Below, piece by piece: positions 7,565 to 16,473 of a stretch of 26,728 nt of DNA. The position numbers were made by a program, and so were the translations under genes. The stretch covers positions 1 to 26,728 of the forward strand of contig CAYSPU010000051.1 in assembly GCA_964432995.1 (NCBI GenBank), in the 5' to 3' direction. The notes under the pieces were generated by a model. It searched no databases. It had not been told where the DNA came from and was given only the letters and a program-made list of their open reading frames with translations. Every line of letters begins with the position of its first letter. Positions within the stretch are counted from its first letter, which is position 1. This stretch comes from CAYSPU01 sp964432995 (lineage in GTDB: Bacteria; Verrucomicrobiota; Verrucomicrobiia; Limisphaerales; JAHDYP01).

Positions 7565-8026
7565 ATGCAGCCTGAGCCGGTCAGCGAAGAGATCTATTAC
7601 ACATCCACTTACCGGCATGGAGTGGACGAGAAGCGGCGCATCCAGATCCCGGCGAAGTGGCGGTCGGAGAAACCGCAGGTTTTGACGATGGTTCTCTGGC
7701 CGAAGGGGACGATGACCGAGGCGTGCATCCTGGTGTTGCCGCCGGCGGAGTGGGCGGCATTGATCCAGAAGGTCAAGTCCAAGGATTTGCACGAGACACG
7801 GGTGCAGGCGTTGCGGAATCTGCTGGGGCGGCGTTCGGATCGGGTGGTGCCGGACCGGGTGGGCAGGATTTGTCTTCCCGAGGCGATGGCGAAGGCGGCG
7901 GCGATTGAGAATGAGGCAATGCTGGTTGGAATGCTCGATCACTTCGCGATCTGGAATCCGGACCGCTATGCCGCCTCGAGTGCGGTGGACGACCAGATGC
8001 TGTTCGAGGCGTTTCAACTCATCTGA
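7565..8026 (+). CDS. mraZ: Transcriptional regulator MraZ
   Basis: A 153-residue protein with the two SpoVT/AbrB-like swapped-hairpin halves of MraZ. The first is YRHGVDEKRRIQIPAKWR (about residues 16-33), the second DRVGRICLPEAM (C-terminal half). MraZ forms a ring-like oligomer that binds repeats in its own promoter and represses the dcw operon; the matching repeats lie just upstream. The ATG at 7565 is chosen because it gives the normal family length; in-frame starts further upstream would lie within the operator and promoter. There is no obvious Shine-Dalgarno sequence before it. It is the first gene of the cluster, four bases upstream of the next gene. Confidence 0.93.
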   Translation: MQPEPVSEEIYYTSTYRHGVDEKRRIQIPAKWRSEKPQVLTMVLWPKGTMTEACILVLPPAEWAALIQKVKSKDLHETRVQALRNLLGRRSDRVVPDRVGRICLPEAMAKAAAIENEAMLVGMLDHFAIWNPDRYAASSAVDDQMLFEAFQLI

Positions 8027-8030
8027 AGTC

Positions 8031-8660
8031 ATGAATCTGATCCCTCTGTTGCAGGTCAGTCGAAGTCTGGTCAATGGCGGATCGGCTGCGGGTCGCTATC
8101 GGCTTGTGCCGGCGGCGCCGATTCCGGCGTTCGGTGGTGTTGGGCGCCGGCCGTCTTCCAGAATCACAAGTGCCGCGGTGGAACCGATCCCGGTTCAGGA
8201 GGCGGGGGTGGCAGCGGGAAACGCGGTTGGCGTCTCCTCGCTGCCGCAGCGGGCGCGGTCGGCGAAGCGATCCGGGGCGCGGTCGGCCGGTCCTGGGGCG
8301 TCAGCGGCACTCCGGCCGGAGCGTGCGAGAAGGGGAACGGGCCGGGGATGGCGGGAGTGGCTTCAGCCGGCGGTTTGGGTGAACTGGGTGCGGCGGGCGA
8401 ATCCGTTTGGAGTGGGCAATGTTGCCTCCGGGGTGGTGCCCCGGCAGGCGTCGCTGCCCCTGGAAGGGCTCCGGGTGGCGCGCAACGACTTGGCGGATGC
8501 GGACCTCGAAGTGCTTCCAGAGGGTGCCCCGGGTGGCGGCTGGGTGGGGCGTTGCCGCAAGGGAGAGGTATCGGGTTGGCGGCTCCCGGCGGCGGGGGGT
8601 GCGAACGTGGTGCCTGAGGAAACCTGTTCGTCGACGAAATCCATTTGCGACCGGGTCTAG
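8031..8660 (+). CDS. Unknown basic, low-complexity protein between mraZ and rsmH
   Basis: A 209-residue reading frame starting four bases after the mraZ stop and ending just before rsmH, so it is probably translated with them. I do not recognise a named family. About the first 100 residues are rich in Ala, Arg, Gly, Pro and Ser and look disordered. A Trp-rich amphipathic stretch follows (107-126, WREWLQPAVWVNWVRRANPF), then LPLEGLRVARNDLADADLEV (143-162), which looks like the ordered core. There is no signal peptide or clear membrane helix. From memory, other verrucomicrobial dcw clusters carry a protein here with a similar V-RNDL-DADLE motif, which argues that it is real, but this is unchecked. 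The position suggests a division or envelope role. Confidence 0.7.
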   Translation: MNLIPLLQVSRSLVNGGSAAGRYRLVPAAPIPAFGGVGRRPSSRITSAAVEPIPVQEAGVAAGNAVGVSSLPQRARSAKRSGARSAGPGASAALRPERARRGTGRGWREWLQPAVWVNWVRRANPFGVGNVASGVVPRQASLPLEGLRVARNDLADADLEVLPEGAPGGGWVGRCRKGEVSGWRLPAAGGANVVPEETCSSTKSICDRV

Positions 8661-8674
8661 TTGGGACATGAGCG

Positions 8675-9604
8675 GTGCCGGAATATCGTCATCAATCCGT
8701 GCTGGTCGAAGAGGTCGCGTGCGCCCTGCGGCTTCGGCCCGGGGGGCGGTACGTGGACGGCACGCTCGGTGGGGGTGGGCACGCGGCCCTGATTCTGGAC
8801 CGGACTTCGCCGGATGGGTGGCTATTTGGGTGCGATCGCGATGGCACCGCCTTGGCGGCGGCGACGGAGCGGATGGCTGAGCGGGCGGGGAGATTTCAAT
8901 TCCGCCGCGGGGATTTTGCGGATTTGGGGGAGTGGATCGAGCCGGCGAGCTGTGACGGGGTGCTGTTGGATCTGGGGGTGAGTTCGGCGCAACTCGACCA
9001 GGCCGGGCGCGGGTTCAGTTTTCAGGCGGACGGTCCGCTGGACATGCGGATGGATGACCGGGACCCGCGGAGTGCGGCGGACTGGGTGAACGATGCTCCG
9101 GTGGAGGAGCTGGTCAGGATTTTCCGGGAGTTCGGAGAGGAACGCGAGGCGCGCCGGTTGGCACGTGCGATCGAGGCGGAACGGCAGAAGGGCCGCTTTG
9201 CCAGCACGCGCCAACTGGCCGCTCTCGTCGAGAGGGTGACGCCGCGTCGTGGACGGCGGCTGCATCCGGCAACGCGGATATTCCAGGCGTTGCGGATGGC
9301 GGTCAACGACGAGCTGGACGCCTTGCAGCGAGGGCTGCAGGCAGCGGCGGGGGTTCTCCGGCCCGGCGGGCGTCTGGCCGTCATCACTTTCCACTCGGTC
9401 GAGGATCGTGTCGTGAAACGGTTCGGGCAGAGGCAATCCTGCGGTTACGTGGTCCTGGGGGACGTGGACGTGCCGGAGCTGCGGTGTCCGGTGCGTCCGA
9501 CGATGCGCTGGGTGCAGCGCCGGACCCAGGCGCCAACGGCAGAGGAAATCGACGCGAATCCGCGATCACGAAGCGCGCAGTTGCGGGTGCTGGAGAAGCT
9601 GTAG
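8675..9604 (+). CDS. rsmH: 16S rRNA m4C1402 methyltransferase RsmH (MraW)
   Basis: A 309-residue protein matching RsmH along its whole length. It has the YRHQSVLVEEV start, the SAM-binding loop DGTLGGGGHA (28-37), GCDRD (52-56), LLDLGVSSAQLD (97-108), RGFSF and PLDMRMD (112-127), and the C-terminal ITFHSVEDRVVKRF motif. It N4-methylates C1402 of 16S rRNA in the ribosomal P-site using S-adenosylmethionine. The start is GTG at 8675 with GGGA about 8 bases upstream. A nearby ATG at 8668 is out of frame. The gene is a standard second or third member of dcw clusters and ends six bases before the ftsL-like gene. Confidence 0.96.
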   Translation: MPEYRHQSVLVEEVACALRLRPGGRYVDGTLGGGGHAALILDRTSPDGWLFGCDRDGTALAAATERMAERAGRFQFRRGDFADLGEWIEPASCDGVLLDLGVSSAQLDQAGRGFSFQADGPLDMRMDDRDPRSAADWVNDAPVEELVRIFREFGEEREARRLARAIEAERQKGRFASTRQLAALVERVTPRRGRRLHPATRIFQALRMAVNDELDALQRGLQAAAGVLRPGGRLAVITFHSVEDRVVKRFGQRQSCGYVVLGDVDVPELRCPVRPTMRWVQRRTQAPTAEEIDANPRSRSAQLRVLEKL

Positions 9605-9610
9605 ACGTCA

Positions 9611-9994
9611 ATGCATCGGAATCGCAGAGTCCAATCCGCCGAAGTCCGGTTTGGTCCGGCGTTGAAGGTGTTCGCGATCTGTCTGCTGATCGTGGGCGCT
9701 GCCGTGGGGTATGTGGGGCAGAAGGCGCAGGTCAAGGAGCTGAAAGAGCGGGAGCGGATTCTGGTCCAGCAGGTGGAGGCCCTGCGGCGGGAGAACGACC
9801 GGGTGGAGATCGAGTTGGCCCGGCGTCGTTCGCCGCCGGAGCTGGAGATGGCGGTGCGGAGGCATGGGCTGGATCTGGTGTATCCGCATCCGGGGCAGAT
9901 CATCCGGTTATCGGAGCCGGGCGACTCGTTGCCAGGGCGGGCCGAGGGTTCGTCGAAGGCTGGGGTGTTGGCGAATGCGGAGCGCAGGCCATGA
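9611..9994 (+). CDS. ftsL: FtsL-like divisome protein
   Basis: A 127-residue bitopic protein with a basic cytoplasmic N-terminus, one membrane helix at about 18-37 (ALKVFAICLLIVGAAVGYVG) and a charged heptad-rich segment at about 38-75 that should form a coiled coil. FtsL proteins have little sequence conservation, so the call rests on this architecture and on its place between rsmH and ftsI. FtsL acts with FtsB and FtsQ to activate FtsW-FtsI at the septum. Its stop overlaps the ftsI start by four bases (ATGA). The C-terminal 30 residues after the helical region are Gly/Ser rich and look unstructured. Confidence 0.75.
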   Translation: MHRNRRVQSAEVRFGPALKVFAICLLIVGAAVGYVGQKAQVKELKERERILVQQVEALRRENDRVEIELARRRSPPELEMAVRRHGLDLVYPHPGQIIRLSEPGDSLPGRAEGSSKAGVLANAERRP

Positions 9995-11949
9995 ATAGGG
10001 AGCGGTCACTGTTCCAGGGGATTCCGGTGTTGGGGCCGGCGGGGAATCGCCGCCTGTGGGGGTTGACCATTCTGTTGGTGCTCGCGTTTGGCGGCCTGAT
10101 TGTCCGGCTGGTACAACTCCAGGTGATCCGAAGCGAGGAATTGTCGGAACGGGCGCAGAATCGGCGGTTTTCCACCTGGGTGAGCGTCGGGTTGCGCGGC
10201 AAGGTGATGGACAGTCGGCGGGTTCTGTTGGCGGCGAGCGACAGCGCCAAGACGGTGTATGCGGAGCCGCACAATGTGGGGACGAACGCGGTCTTGCTGG
10301 CGCGGGTGCTGCAGCCGTTTCTGGGGATGCCGGAGGAGCAGTTGGTGAGGCTGCTGCGGCCGCGGATGCGGATCGGGCGCAAGGGCAAGCCGGTGCCGGT
10401 GCAGTACGTGGTGCTCCGGCGGCGGGTTCCGGAGGCGACCTGGGAACAGATGCGTCAGGCTCTGCGAAATCTGCCGCTCGGGGAACACGATCCGTCGCTG
10501 CCGCCTCCGGAGCGCCGGCGCCGAGAGCGCTGGAAAAAGAGCCTGCTCAGCGCCATTCATGTGGAACCGGTCGACACGCAGATCCGGCGTTATCCATGTG
10601 GCGCGCTGGCCGCACATGTGTTGGGTTTCACCGGGATCCTGGAATCCACCAACGGTCCCTGGGCGGGGGATATCGAAGGGCGGGAGGGGATCGAATCGTC
10701 ATTGGATCCGGTGCTGCGCGGCGCGCGGGGGTGGAGGGAAGTGCAGCGCGTCATCCGGGACCGCACGGCCGTTTACGAGGCGGGGGAGGAAGTGGCGGCG
10801 CGCCCCGGGTTGAACGTGGTCTTGACGATCGACGCGAATCTGCAGCGGATCGCGGAGGCGGAGTTGCAGGCGGCGTGTGACCGACACAGCCCCAAAGGGG
10901 CTTCGTGCGTGATGGTGCGGCCGGCCACCGGCGAGATTCTGGCGCTGGCCAATTATCCCACTTTCGATCCGAACCGCCCGGGCGAGGCGTCCGCCGACGC
11001 TCGTCGGAATCGTGCGATTGCGGATATGCACGAGCCCGGATCAACGTTCAAGGTGGTGACGATTGCCGGGGCGCTGGATGCGGGTGTGGTGCGACTCGAC
11101 GAGCCCATCGACTGCCAGCAGGGGTCGTTTCTGTTCTGGGGAGAACGGCTGAGCGATGTGCATCCGTCGGGGGTGTTGTCCGTGCTCATGGTGGTGGCCA
11201 AGTCGTCGAACATCGGCGCGGCCAAGGTGGGAATTCGGATGGGCCCGCCGCTGCTCTACGAGAGCGTCCGGCGCTTCGGGTTGGGGGAACTGACCGGGAT
11301 TCCGTTGCCGGGGGAGCGGTCGGGTCTGGTCTGGCCGACGAACCGCTGGTCGAAGATCTCCGTGGCCTGGATTCCCATGGGACACGAGGTGGCGACGACA
11401 CCGCTGCAGATGACGATGGCCGTGGCCGCGGTGGCGAATGGGGGGCGTTTGATGCGGCCGATGTTGGTCAAGCAAGTGGAAGACGACAACGGTCGGGTGG
11501 TGCGGACCGCGCAACCACTGGTGCGCCGGCAGGTCATTCGCGAGGAGACGGCGCGGCAGATGGTGGCGGCGCTGAAGACGGCGGTGGAGTCGGGCACCGG
11601 AGTGCGGGCGCAACTGGAGCACTATCCCGTGGCGGGCAAGACCGGCACCGCGCAGAAGGTGGTCAACGGCGCGTATGTGCATGACCGCCATTTCGCCTCA
11701 TTCGTCGGCTTCTTCCCCGCGGACGATCCGCAGTTGTGCATCGGGGTGTTTCTGGACGAGCCCAAGAAGGGTCGCTACGGGGGTGAGACCGCCGCCCCGG
11801 TGTTTCAGGCGATGGCACGGCAGGCCGCGGGCTACATGGGGATTCCCCCGGTCCGGCCCGCGGAGGAGAGCCCCGTTCCGCCCGGGGAGACCCTGGCCGG
11901 GCGCGGAAGCTTGCGGGTGGCGGCCGGAGCGGGGCGGACCCGGATGTAA
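9991..11949 (+). CDS. ftsI: Septal penicillin-binding protein FtsI (class B PBP)
   Basis: A 652-residue class B transpeptidase. A membrane anchor lies at about residues 22-43, followed by a dimerisation/pedestal domain beginning with VGLRGKVMDSRRVLLA. The penicillin-binding domain has all three active-site motifs: STFK (Ser351, acyl-enzyme serine), SSN (405-407) and KTGT (550-553). It cross-links septal peptidoglycan in the periplasm, working with FtsW. There is no PASTA domain. The ATG at 9991 overlaps the ftsL-like stop by four bases and gives a normal cytoplasmic tail; the long open frame upstream of it is only antiphase to rsmH and ftsL. The C-terminal 30 residues are Pro/Gly rich. murE follows five bases later. 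Confidence 0.96.
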   Translation: MNRERSLFQGIPVLGPAGNRRLWGLTILLVLAFGGLIVRLVQLQVIRSEELSERAQNRRFSTWVSVGLRGKVMDSRRVLLAASDSAKTVYAEPHNVGTNAVLLARVLQPFLGMPEEQLVRLLRPRMRIGRKGKPVPVQYVVLRRRVPEATWEQMRQALRNLPLGEHDPSLPPPERRRRERWKKSLLSAIHVEPVDTQIRRYPCGALAAHVLGFTGILESTNGPWAGDIEGREGIESSLDPVLRGARGWREVQRVIRDRTAVYEAGEEVAARPGLNVVLTIDANLQRIAEAELQAACDRHSPKGASCVMVRPATGEILALANYPTFDPNRPGEASADARRNRAIADMHEPGSTFKVVTIAGALDAGVVRLDEPIDCQQGSFLFWGERLSDVHPSGVLSVLMVVAKSSNIGAAKVGIRMGPPLLYESVRRFGLGELTGIPLPGERSGLVWPTNRWSKISVAWIPMGHEVATTPLQMTMAVAAVANGGRLMRPMLVKQVEDDNGRVVRTAQPLVRRQVIREETARQMVAALKTAVESGTGVRAQLEHYPVAGKTGTAQKVVNGAYVHDRHFASFVGFFPADDPQLCIGVFLDEPKKGRYGGETAAPVFQAMARQAAGYMGIPPVRPAEESPVPPGETLAGRGSLRVAAGAGRTRM

Positions 11950-11954
11950 CCGTC

Positions 11955-13454
11955 ATGCAATTGCAGCAACTCATCTGCGGTTTGACTCCCTTGCGCGTGG
12001 AGGGTTCCCTTCAGCGCGAGGTGACGGGGGTGACCTACGATTCCCGAAGGGTCTTCCCCGGGATGATGTTTGTGGCGGTTCCGGGGCATCGCCGGGATGG
12101 GCACGAGTTCATCAGCGCGGCGATCGACCGCGGGGCTTGCGCGGTGATCGCGGAGCGGAACGGTTTTTCTTCGCGGCGGGCGACGCAGATCAAGGTGGCG
12201 GATTCGCGGGTGGCGCTGGCGCGGGCGGCGGCGGAGTACCATAGGCATCCGAGCCGGCGGTTGCGGGTGGTGGGGGTGACGGGCACCAACGGCAAGACGG
12301 TTGTCTCCTTTCTGGTGCGTCACCTCTTGGAGGCGGCCGGCACCCGGTGCGGCTTGTTGGGGACGGTGCGCTATGAGGTGGGGGATCGGTCGCTGCCGGC
12401 GCAGCGGACCACACCGGAGGCGGTGGAAATCCAGAAGATGCTGGCCCAGATGGTAACCGCTGGGTGCGCGGCCTGCGTGCTCGAAGTCAGCTCGCATGCC
12501 CTCGACCAGCACCGCGTGGAGGGGGTGGCCTTCGACGTGGGGATCTTCACCAACCTCACCGAAGATCACCTGGACTACCACGGCAGCGTGGAGGAGTACT
12601 ACGCGGCGAAGCGCCGGCTGTTCGTCTTGCTGCAAGAGGGCGGCAAACCGGCCCGCGCCGTGATCAACATCGATGATCCTTTCGGGGCCCGGCTGCACGG
12701 GGAGACCGGCGCGGCGGTGCGGATTTCGTTCGGATTCACCGAGTCGGCCACTATCCGCGCCAGCCGGATCCGGCTGGGGGCGGAGGGAACGACCATGCGC
12801 GTGGAGACACCCGCCGGGGCCATCGACTGCCGGCTTCCCCTGCTCGGGCGGCTGAACGTCTACAACGCGCTGGCCGCTATCGGCACCGGGATTGTGCTCG
12901 GCTTGCCGCTGGATCTCATCCGGCCCGCCCTGCAATCGGTCCCTCAGGTGCCCGGGCGCCTGGAGCGGATCGATGCCGGACAGCGGTTCGGGGTGTTTGT
13001 CGACTATGCGCACACGGCGGATGCGTTGCACCACGTGCTGGAAGCCCTGCGGGAGATCACCACGGGCCGTTTGATTCTGGTATTTGGCTGCGGAGGCGAT
13101 CGGGATCCGCGGAAGCGCGCGCCGATGGGAAGGGTGGCGGGAGAGCAGGCGGACTGGGCGTTGGTGACCAGCGACAATCCGCGTCACGAATCGCCGGAGG
13201 AAATCGCGGCCCAGGTGGTGGCCGGCTTGCGCTCGGCCCGGCGCGGCATCTGGAAGGTCGTGCTGGACCGCTGGCGCGCGATCGACGAGGCCTTGCGCGC
13301 CGCGCGCCCGGGGGACGCGGTGCTGATTGCCGGCAAAGGCCACGAGACCTACCAGGAATTCGCCGATACGGTGGTGCCGTTCGACGATCGGTGGCACGCC
13401 CGGGAAACGCTGGAAGCCCTCGGATACGTCTCTCCGAAACGGCGCCACGAATGA
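11955..13454 (+). CDS. murE: UDP-MurNAc-L-Ala-D-Glu:meso-DAP ligase MurE
   Basis: A 499-residue Mur ligase that adds the third residue of the stem peptide in the cytoplasm with ATP. It has the N-terminal uridine-binding motif VTYDSRRVFPG, the P-loop TGTNGKT (109-115), RTTPEA (151-156), EVSSHAL, and YAAKRRLF with Lys219 in the carbamylated-lysine position. The specificity motif DNPR at 407-410 is known to select meso-diaminopimelate rather than lysine, so the cell wall should be DAP-type. The start lies five bases after the ftsI stop with no strong ribosome site, consistent with coupling. murF follows nine bases after its stop. Confidence 0.97.
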   Translation: MQLQQLICGLTPLRVEGSLQREVTGVTYDSRRVFPGMMFVAVPGHRRDGHEFISAAIDRGACAVIAERNGFSSRRATQIKVADSRVALARAAAEYHRHPSRRLRVVGVTGTNGKTVVSFLVRHLLEAAGTRCGLLGTVRYEVGDRSLPAQRTTPEAVEIQKMLAQMVTAGCAACVLEVSSHALDQHRVEGVAFDVGIFTNLTEDHLDYHGSVEEYYAAKRRLFVLLQEGGKPARAVINIDDPFGARLHGETGAAVRISFGFTESATIRASRIRLGAEGTTMRVETPAGAIDCRLPLLGRLNVYNALAAIGTGIVLGLPLDLIRPALQSVPQVPGRLERIDAGQRFGVFVDYAHTADALHHVLEALREITTGRLILVFGCGGDRDPRKRAPMGRVAGEQADWALVTSDNPRHESPEEIAAQVVAGLRSARRGIWKVVLDRWRAIDEALRAARPGDAVLIAGKGHETYQEFADTVVPFDDRWHARETLEALGYVSPKRRHE

Positions 13455-13463
13455 AACTCGCTG

Positions 13464-14852
13464 ATGGAACCGCGCTCGCTCCAATTCATCGCCGATGCCT
13501 GCGGGGGCTGCATCCTGCGGGGCGCCGGCGATCTGACGTGGAGGGGAGTGTCGACCGATTCCCGGACGATCGAGGCCGGAAACCTGTTCTGGGCGCTGTC
13601 CGGTGAGCGTTTCGACGGGCACCACTTTCTGACGGCGGCCGTTCGTCGCGGCGCCGCGGCCGTGGTGGTGGAACGGGGGGATGCGGTGCCGGCGGACCTC
13701 GCCGTTGCCGTGGTCCAGGTGGACTCGTCGCGGGCGGCGCTGGGCCGTCTGGCGGCGGCGCATCGAGAGGGCATGAAGGCGACGGTCGTAGCCGTGGCCG
13801 GATCCAATGGCAAGACGACGACGAAAGAGATCCTGGCCGCGGTCTTGCGCCGTCGGTTTCGGGTGCACGCCAGTCCGGCGAGTTACAACAACGACGTGGG
13901 CGTGCCCCTGACGTTGCTGGGGATGGAAGCGGGGCACGAGGCGGCAATCGTGGAAGTGGGCACGAATCATCCGGGTGAGCTGGCGCCGCTGCTCCGGATG
14001 GTCCGGCCGCTCGTGGGGATTCTGACGGGCGTCGGCCGGGAGCACCTCGAGTTTCTCGGGAGCCTGGAAGGCGTGGCCGAAGAAGAGGGGTGGCTGGCGG
14101 AGCTCCTGCCGGCTGAGGGGAAGCTCGTGCTGCCGGGAGACGCTCCGTTTGCGGACCGAATCCTCCGGCGCAGTCCCGCTCCGGCGATTCGGGTCGGCAC
14201 CCGGGTCGAAGATGATTGGCAGTTGCTGGCGGCGACTCCGGGTGTGGACGGTGTGACGTTCGAGGTGCGGGCGACGGATTCCAGGTACTCCGGGCTCTAC
14301 GAGGTGCCGCTCCTGGGGCGGCATCAAGCGCGGAACGCGCTCCTGGCGCTGGCGGTCGCGGCCGGGTTCGGTCTCACGCGAGAGGAGCTTCAGCAGGGCC
14401 TGGCATCCTGTCGGCCGGCCCCGCATCGTCTGGAGAACTGGGTGGTGGGAGGCGTCCGGGTGTTGGATGACAGTTACAACGCCAACGCGGACTCGATGAT
14501 CGCGGCGCTGGAAACGCTGCGGGACTATCCCTGCGCGGGGCGACGGATCGCGGTGTTGGGCGACATGGGTGAATTGGGCGCGTCGTCGGATGCGCTGCAC
14601 GCGGAGGTGGGACGAAAGGCGGCGGAGTTGCCCGTCGACCAGTTGTTTGCGGTGGGGCGCATGGCCGGGGTGCTGGGGGAGGCGGCGCGTGCGGCGGGAT
14701 TGAAGCGCACGCTGGAGCTCTACGACGTGGAGGCGATGGTGGGAGCCCTGACCGGCTTCGTCCGGCCCGGAGACGTGCTGCTGATCAAGGCTTCGCGCAC
14801 GGCGGGTCTGGAGCGCATCGCGGACCATTTTCGCCCGCGGACCGGGGCATAG
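13464..14852 (+). CDS. murF: UDP-MurNAc-tripeptide D-alanyl-D-alanine ligase MurF
   Basis: A 462-residue Mur ligase that joins D-Ala-D-Ala to the UDP-MurNAc-tripeptide. It shows VSTDSRTIEAGNLFWAL, the P-loop GSNGKTTTKE (113-122), YNNDVGVPLTLL, EVGTNHPGEL, a REHLEFLGSLEGVAEEE segment and DDSYNAN in the C-terminal domain, all typical of MurF. Length is normal. The ATG at 13464 aligns with the usual N-terminus; an ATG 13 bases earlier is out of frame. With Ddl encoded downstream it completes the pentapeptide within the same cluster. mraY starts 14 bases after its stop. Confidence 0.96.
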   Translation: MEPRSLQFIADACGGCILRGAGDLTWRGVSTDSRTIEAGNLFWALSGERFDGHHFLTAAVRRGAAAVVVERGDAVPADLAVAVVQVDSSRAALGRLAAAHREGMKATVVAVAGSNGKTTTKEILAAVLRRRFRVHASPASYNNDVGVPLTLLGMEAGHEAAIVEVGTNHPGELAPLLRMVRPLVGILTGVGREHLEFLGSLEGVAEEEGWLAELLPAEGKLVLPGDAPFADRILRRSPAPAIRVGTRVEDDWQLLAATPGVDGVTFEVRATDSRYSGLYEVPLLGRHQARNALLALAVAAGFGLTREELQQGLASCRPAPHRLENWVVGGVRVLDDSYNANADSMIAALETLRDYPCAGRRIAVLGDMGELGASSDALHAEVGRKAAELPVDQLFAVGRMAGVLGEAARAAGLKRTLELYDVEAMVGALTGFVRPGDVLLIKASRTAGLERIADHFRPRTGA

Positions 14853-14866
14853 GAATTGAGGACGGG

Positions 14867-16015
14867 ATGTTATTCCATCTGGCACAGGAGATCCTGCAAA
14901 GGGTGGAGGGGACGCCGTGGAGCGATCCCCTTTCCGCCTTGCGGTTGTTTCAGTACGTGACGTTTCGGAGTGCCGGGGCGGCCGTCACCGCCCTGCTCCT
15001 GAGTCTCTGGCTGGGGCCGAAAGTGATCGAATGGCTGAAACGTCTGAAATTCGGACAGCAGTATACCGACAAGGCGGAAGCGGTCGGCGGCCTGGCGGCT
15101 CGGGTGCTGAGCAAGAAGGGAACGCCAACCATGGGCGGTCTGCTGATCGTCCTGTGTCTCGACTTCTCGGCCCTGCTGTGGGCCAAGTGGAACGAGCTGG
15201 TTGTCCTGACGTTGATTTCGTTGGTGGTGCTGGCGGGACTGGGTTTCTACGACGACTACCTGAAGATCACGCGGCAGAGCGGGGAGGGGAGCCGGCTGCA
15301 CGTGAAGCTGTGGATTCAGGGCCTGCTGGCCCTGTTCATAGGGTTGTACCTCTGGACGCTGCCGCAGACCCGGCATTTGGTGACGGACATCATGGTGCCG
15401 TTCCTGAAACGGCCGGTCCTGGAGAACTGCCTGTGGCTCGGCTTGTTGGTGACGGCGCTGGCGATTGTGGGCAGTTCGAATGCGGTGAACGTGACCGATG
15501 GCTTGGACGGTCTGGCGATCGGATGCACCGTGATTGTGACCCTGGTGTTCCTCGTGATGACCTACCTCTCGGGCAACGCCATCTATGCGCGCTATCTGCA
15601 GATCCCGCACGTTGCCGGCGCGGGGGAGTTGACCGTCTTCTGTGCGGCGATGATCGGCGCCGGTTTGGGTTTCCTCTGGTTCAACTGTCATCCGGCGGAG
15701 ATGTTCATGGGGGACACGGGATCGCTGGCTTTGGGCGGCGTTCTGGGGATCATGGCGGTGTTGATTCACCAGCCGTTCGTGCTGGTGATTGCCGGTGGCG
15801 TCTTCGTGGTGGAGGCCGGGTCGGTGTTGGCGCAGACGCTCTGGTTCAAGTACACCCGGCGTCGGACCGGCACCGGCCAGCGGCTTTTCCTCATGGCACC
15901 ACTCCATCATCACTTTGAGAAAAGGGGCTGGTACGAATCGAAAGTGGTCCTCAGGTTCTACATCCTCTGCTTTCTCTGTGCCGTGCTCGCGTTGAGCACC
16001 TTGAAGGTGCGCTAG
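14867..16015 (+). CDS. mraY: Phospho-MurNAc-pentapeptide translocase MraY
   Basis: A 382-residue polytopic membrane enzyme with about ten helices. It transfers phospho-MurNAc-pentapeptide from UDP to undecaprenyl phosphate to form lipid I on the inner face of the membrane. Motifs are KKGTPTMGG (83-91), the DDYLK aspartates 129-130, NAVNVTDGLDGLA (205-217), FMGDTGSLALGG (280-291) and the C-terminal PLHHHFEKRGW. Its extra N-terminal helix region (residues 1-30) is common in Gram-negative MraY. It is followed by the only sizeable gene-free gap in the cluster, where murD would often be. Confidence 0.97.
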   Translation: MLFHLAQEILQRVEGTPWSDPLSALRLFQYVTFRSAGAAVTALLLSLWLGPKVIEWLKRLKFGQQYTDKAEAVGGLAARVLSKKGTPTMGGLLIVLCLDFSALLWAKWNELVVLTLISLVVLAGLGFYDDYLKITRQSGEGSRLHVKLWIQGLLALFIGLYLWTLPQTRHLVTDIMVPFLKRPVLENCLWLGLLVTALAIVGSSNAVNVTDGLDGLAIGCTVIVTLVFLVMTYLSGNAIYARYLQIPHVAGAGELTVFCAAMIGAGLGFLWFNCHPAEMFMGDTGSLALGGVLGIMAVLIHQPFVLVIAGGVFVVEAGSVLAQTLWFKYTRRRTGTGQRLFLMAPLHHHFEKRGWYESKVVLRFYILCFLCAVLALSTLKVR

Positions 16016-16473
16016 CGGTATGCGAAACATCTCTCACACCCACCGCCTTCCGGAGGCGCCGCAATCGGAGGCGCCGAACGCTCGCGAGCGAAGTCCGGGA
16101 ATCGTTTTTACTCCTTGCGCCGCTGAGGGTTCGATGTTAGAAGCGAATCATCGGTCTGGTGAGAAAGCCGTCCCCGCCGGGGTGCTTCCGCAACCATCGA
16201 TGGGGGCTCTTCTCGTTGTGTCGGTCAGTCTTCAGCAGCGGGGCGAGCCTATTCAGGGAGCGCTTCCGCGGGACCCGAGCCTCGACAGCGCGGTCGGCGT
16301 GCTGTTGGCGATGAGGCCGGGAAACTGCCGACGGACGCCCAGCGATGCAGGATTCGATTTTTGGAGTAACGCCATTGTGATCAGCCGGTGGCGCACGGCG
16401 CAGCCGCGTGCGGCCGGAAGTCGGATTCGGAAATGACCAGCAAACCCAACCAACCCGTCCCCAATTACCCGCT
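16016..16473. other. 458-bp gap in the dcw cluster, no convincing gene
   Basis: This is the usual site of murD, but no Mur ligase motif is visible in any + frame. One frame from 16020 to 16436 is open for 138 codons. It resembles no family I know, uses more A/T-ending codons than its neighbours, and has no ribosome site, so I do not call it a gene. Visible elements are a direct repeat of GGAGGCGCCG (16051-16060 and 16066-16075 approximately), the palindrome CGCTCGCGAGCG near 16079, a short T-run after 16105, and a weak TTGCGC-N17-TAGAAG pair (16115-16143). The gap could hold a terminator and an internal promoter, which would split the cluster into two transcription units. Confidence 0.5.

Noticed and set aside
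9484..9990. Upstream extension of the ftsI frame by 169 codons
   Set aside because: It overlaps rsmH and the ftsL-like gene in another phase; FtsI proteins start just before the membrane anchor, as the ATG at 9991 does.
11832..14885. A 1017-codon open frame on the - strand
   Set aside because: It is antisense to the end of ftsI, murE and murF, and has no recognisable domain.
16020..16436. A 138-codon + frame between mraY and the LysM gene
   Set aside because: It has no family resemblance, no ribosome site, and third-base use less GC-biased than the neighbours. It is kept only as a described gap, not as a gene.
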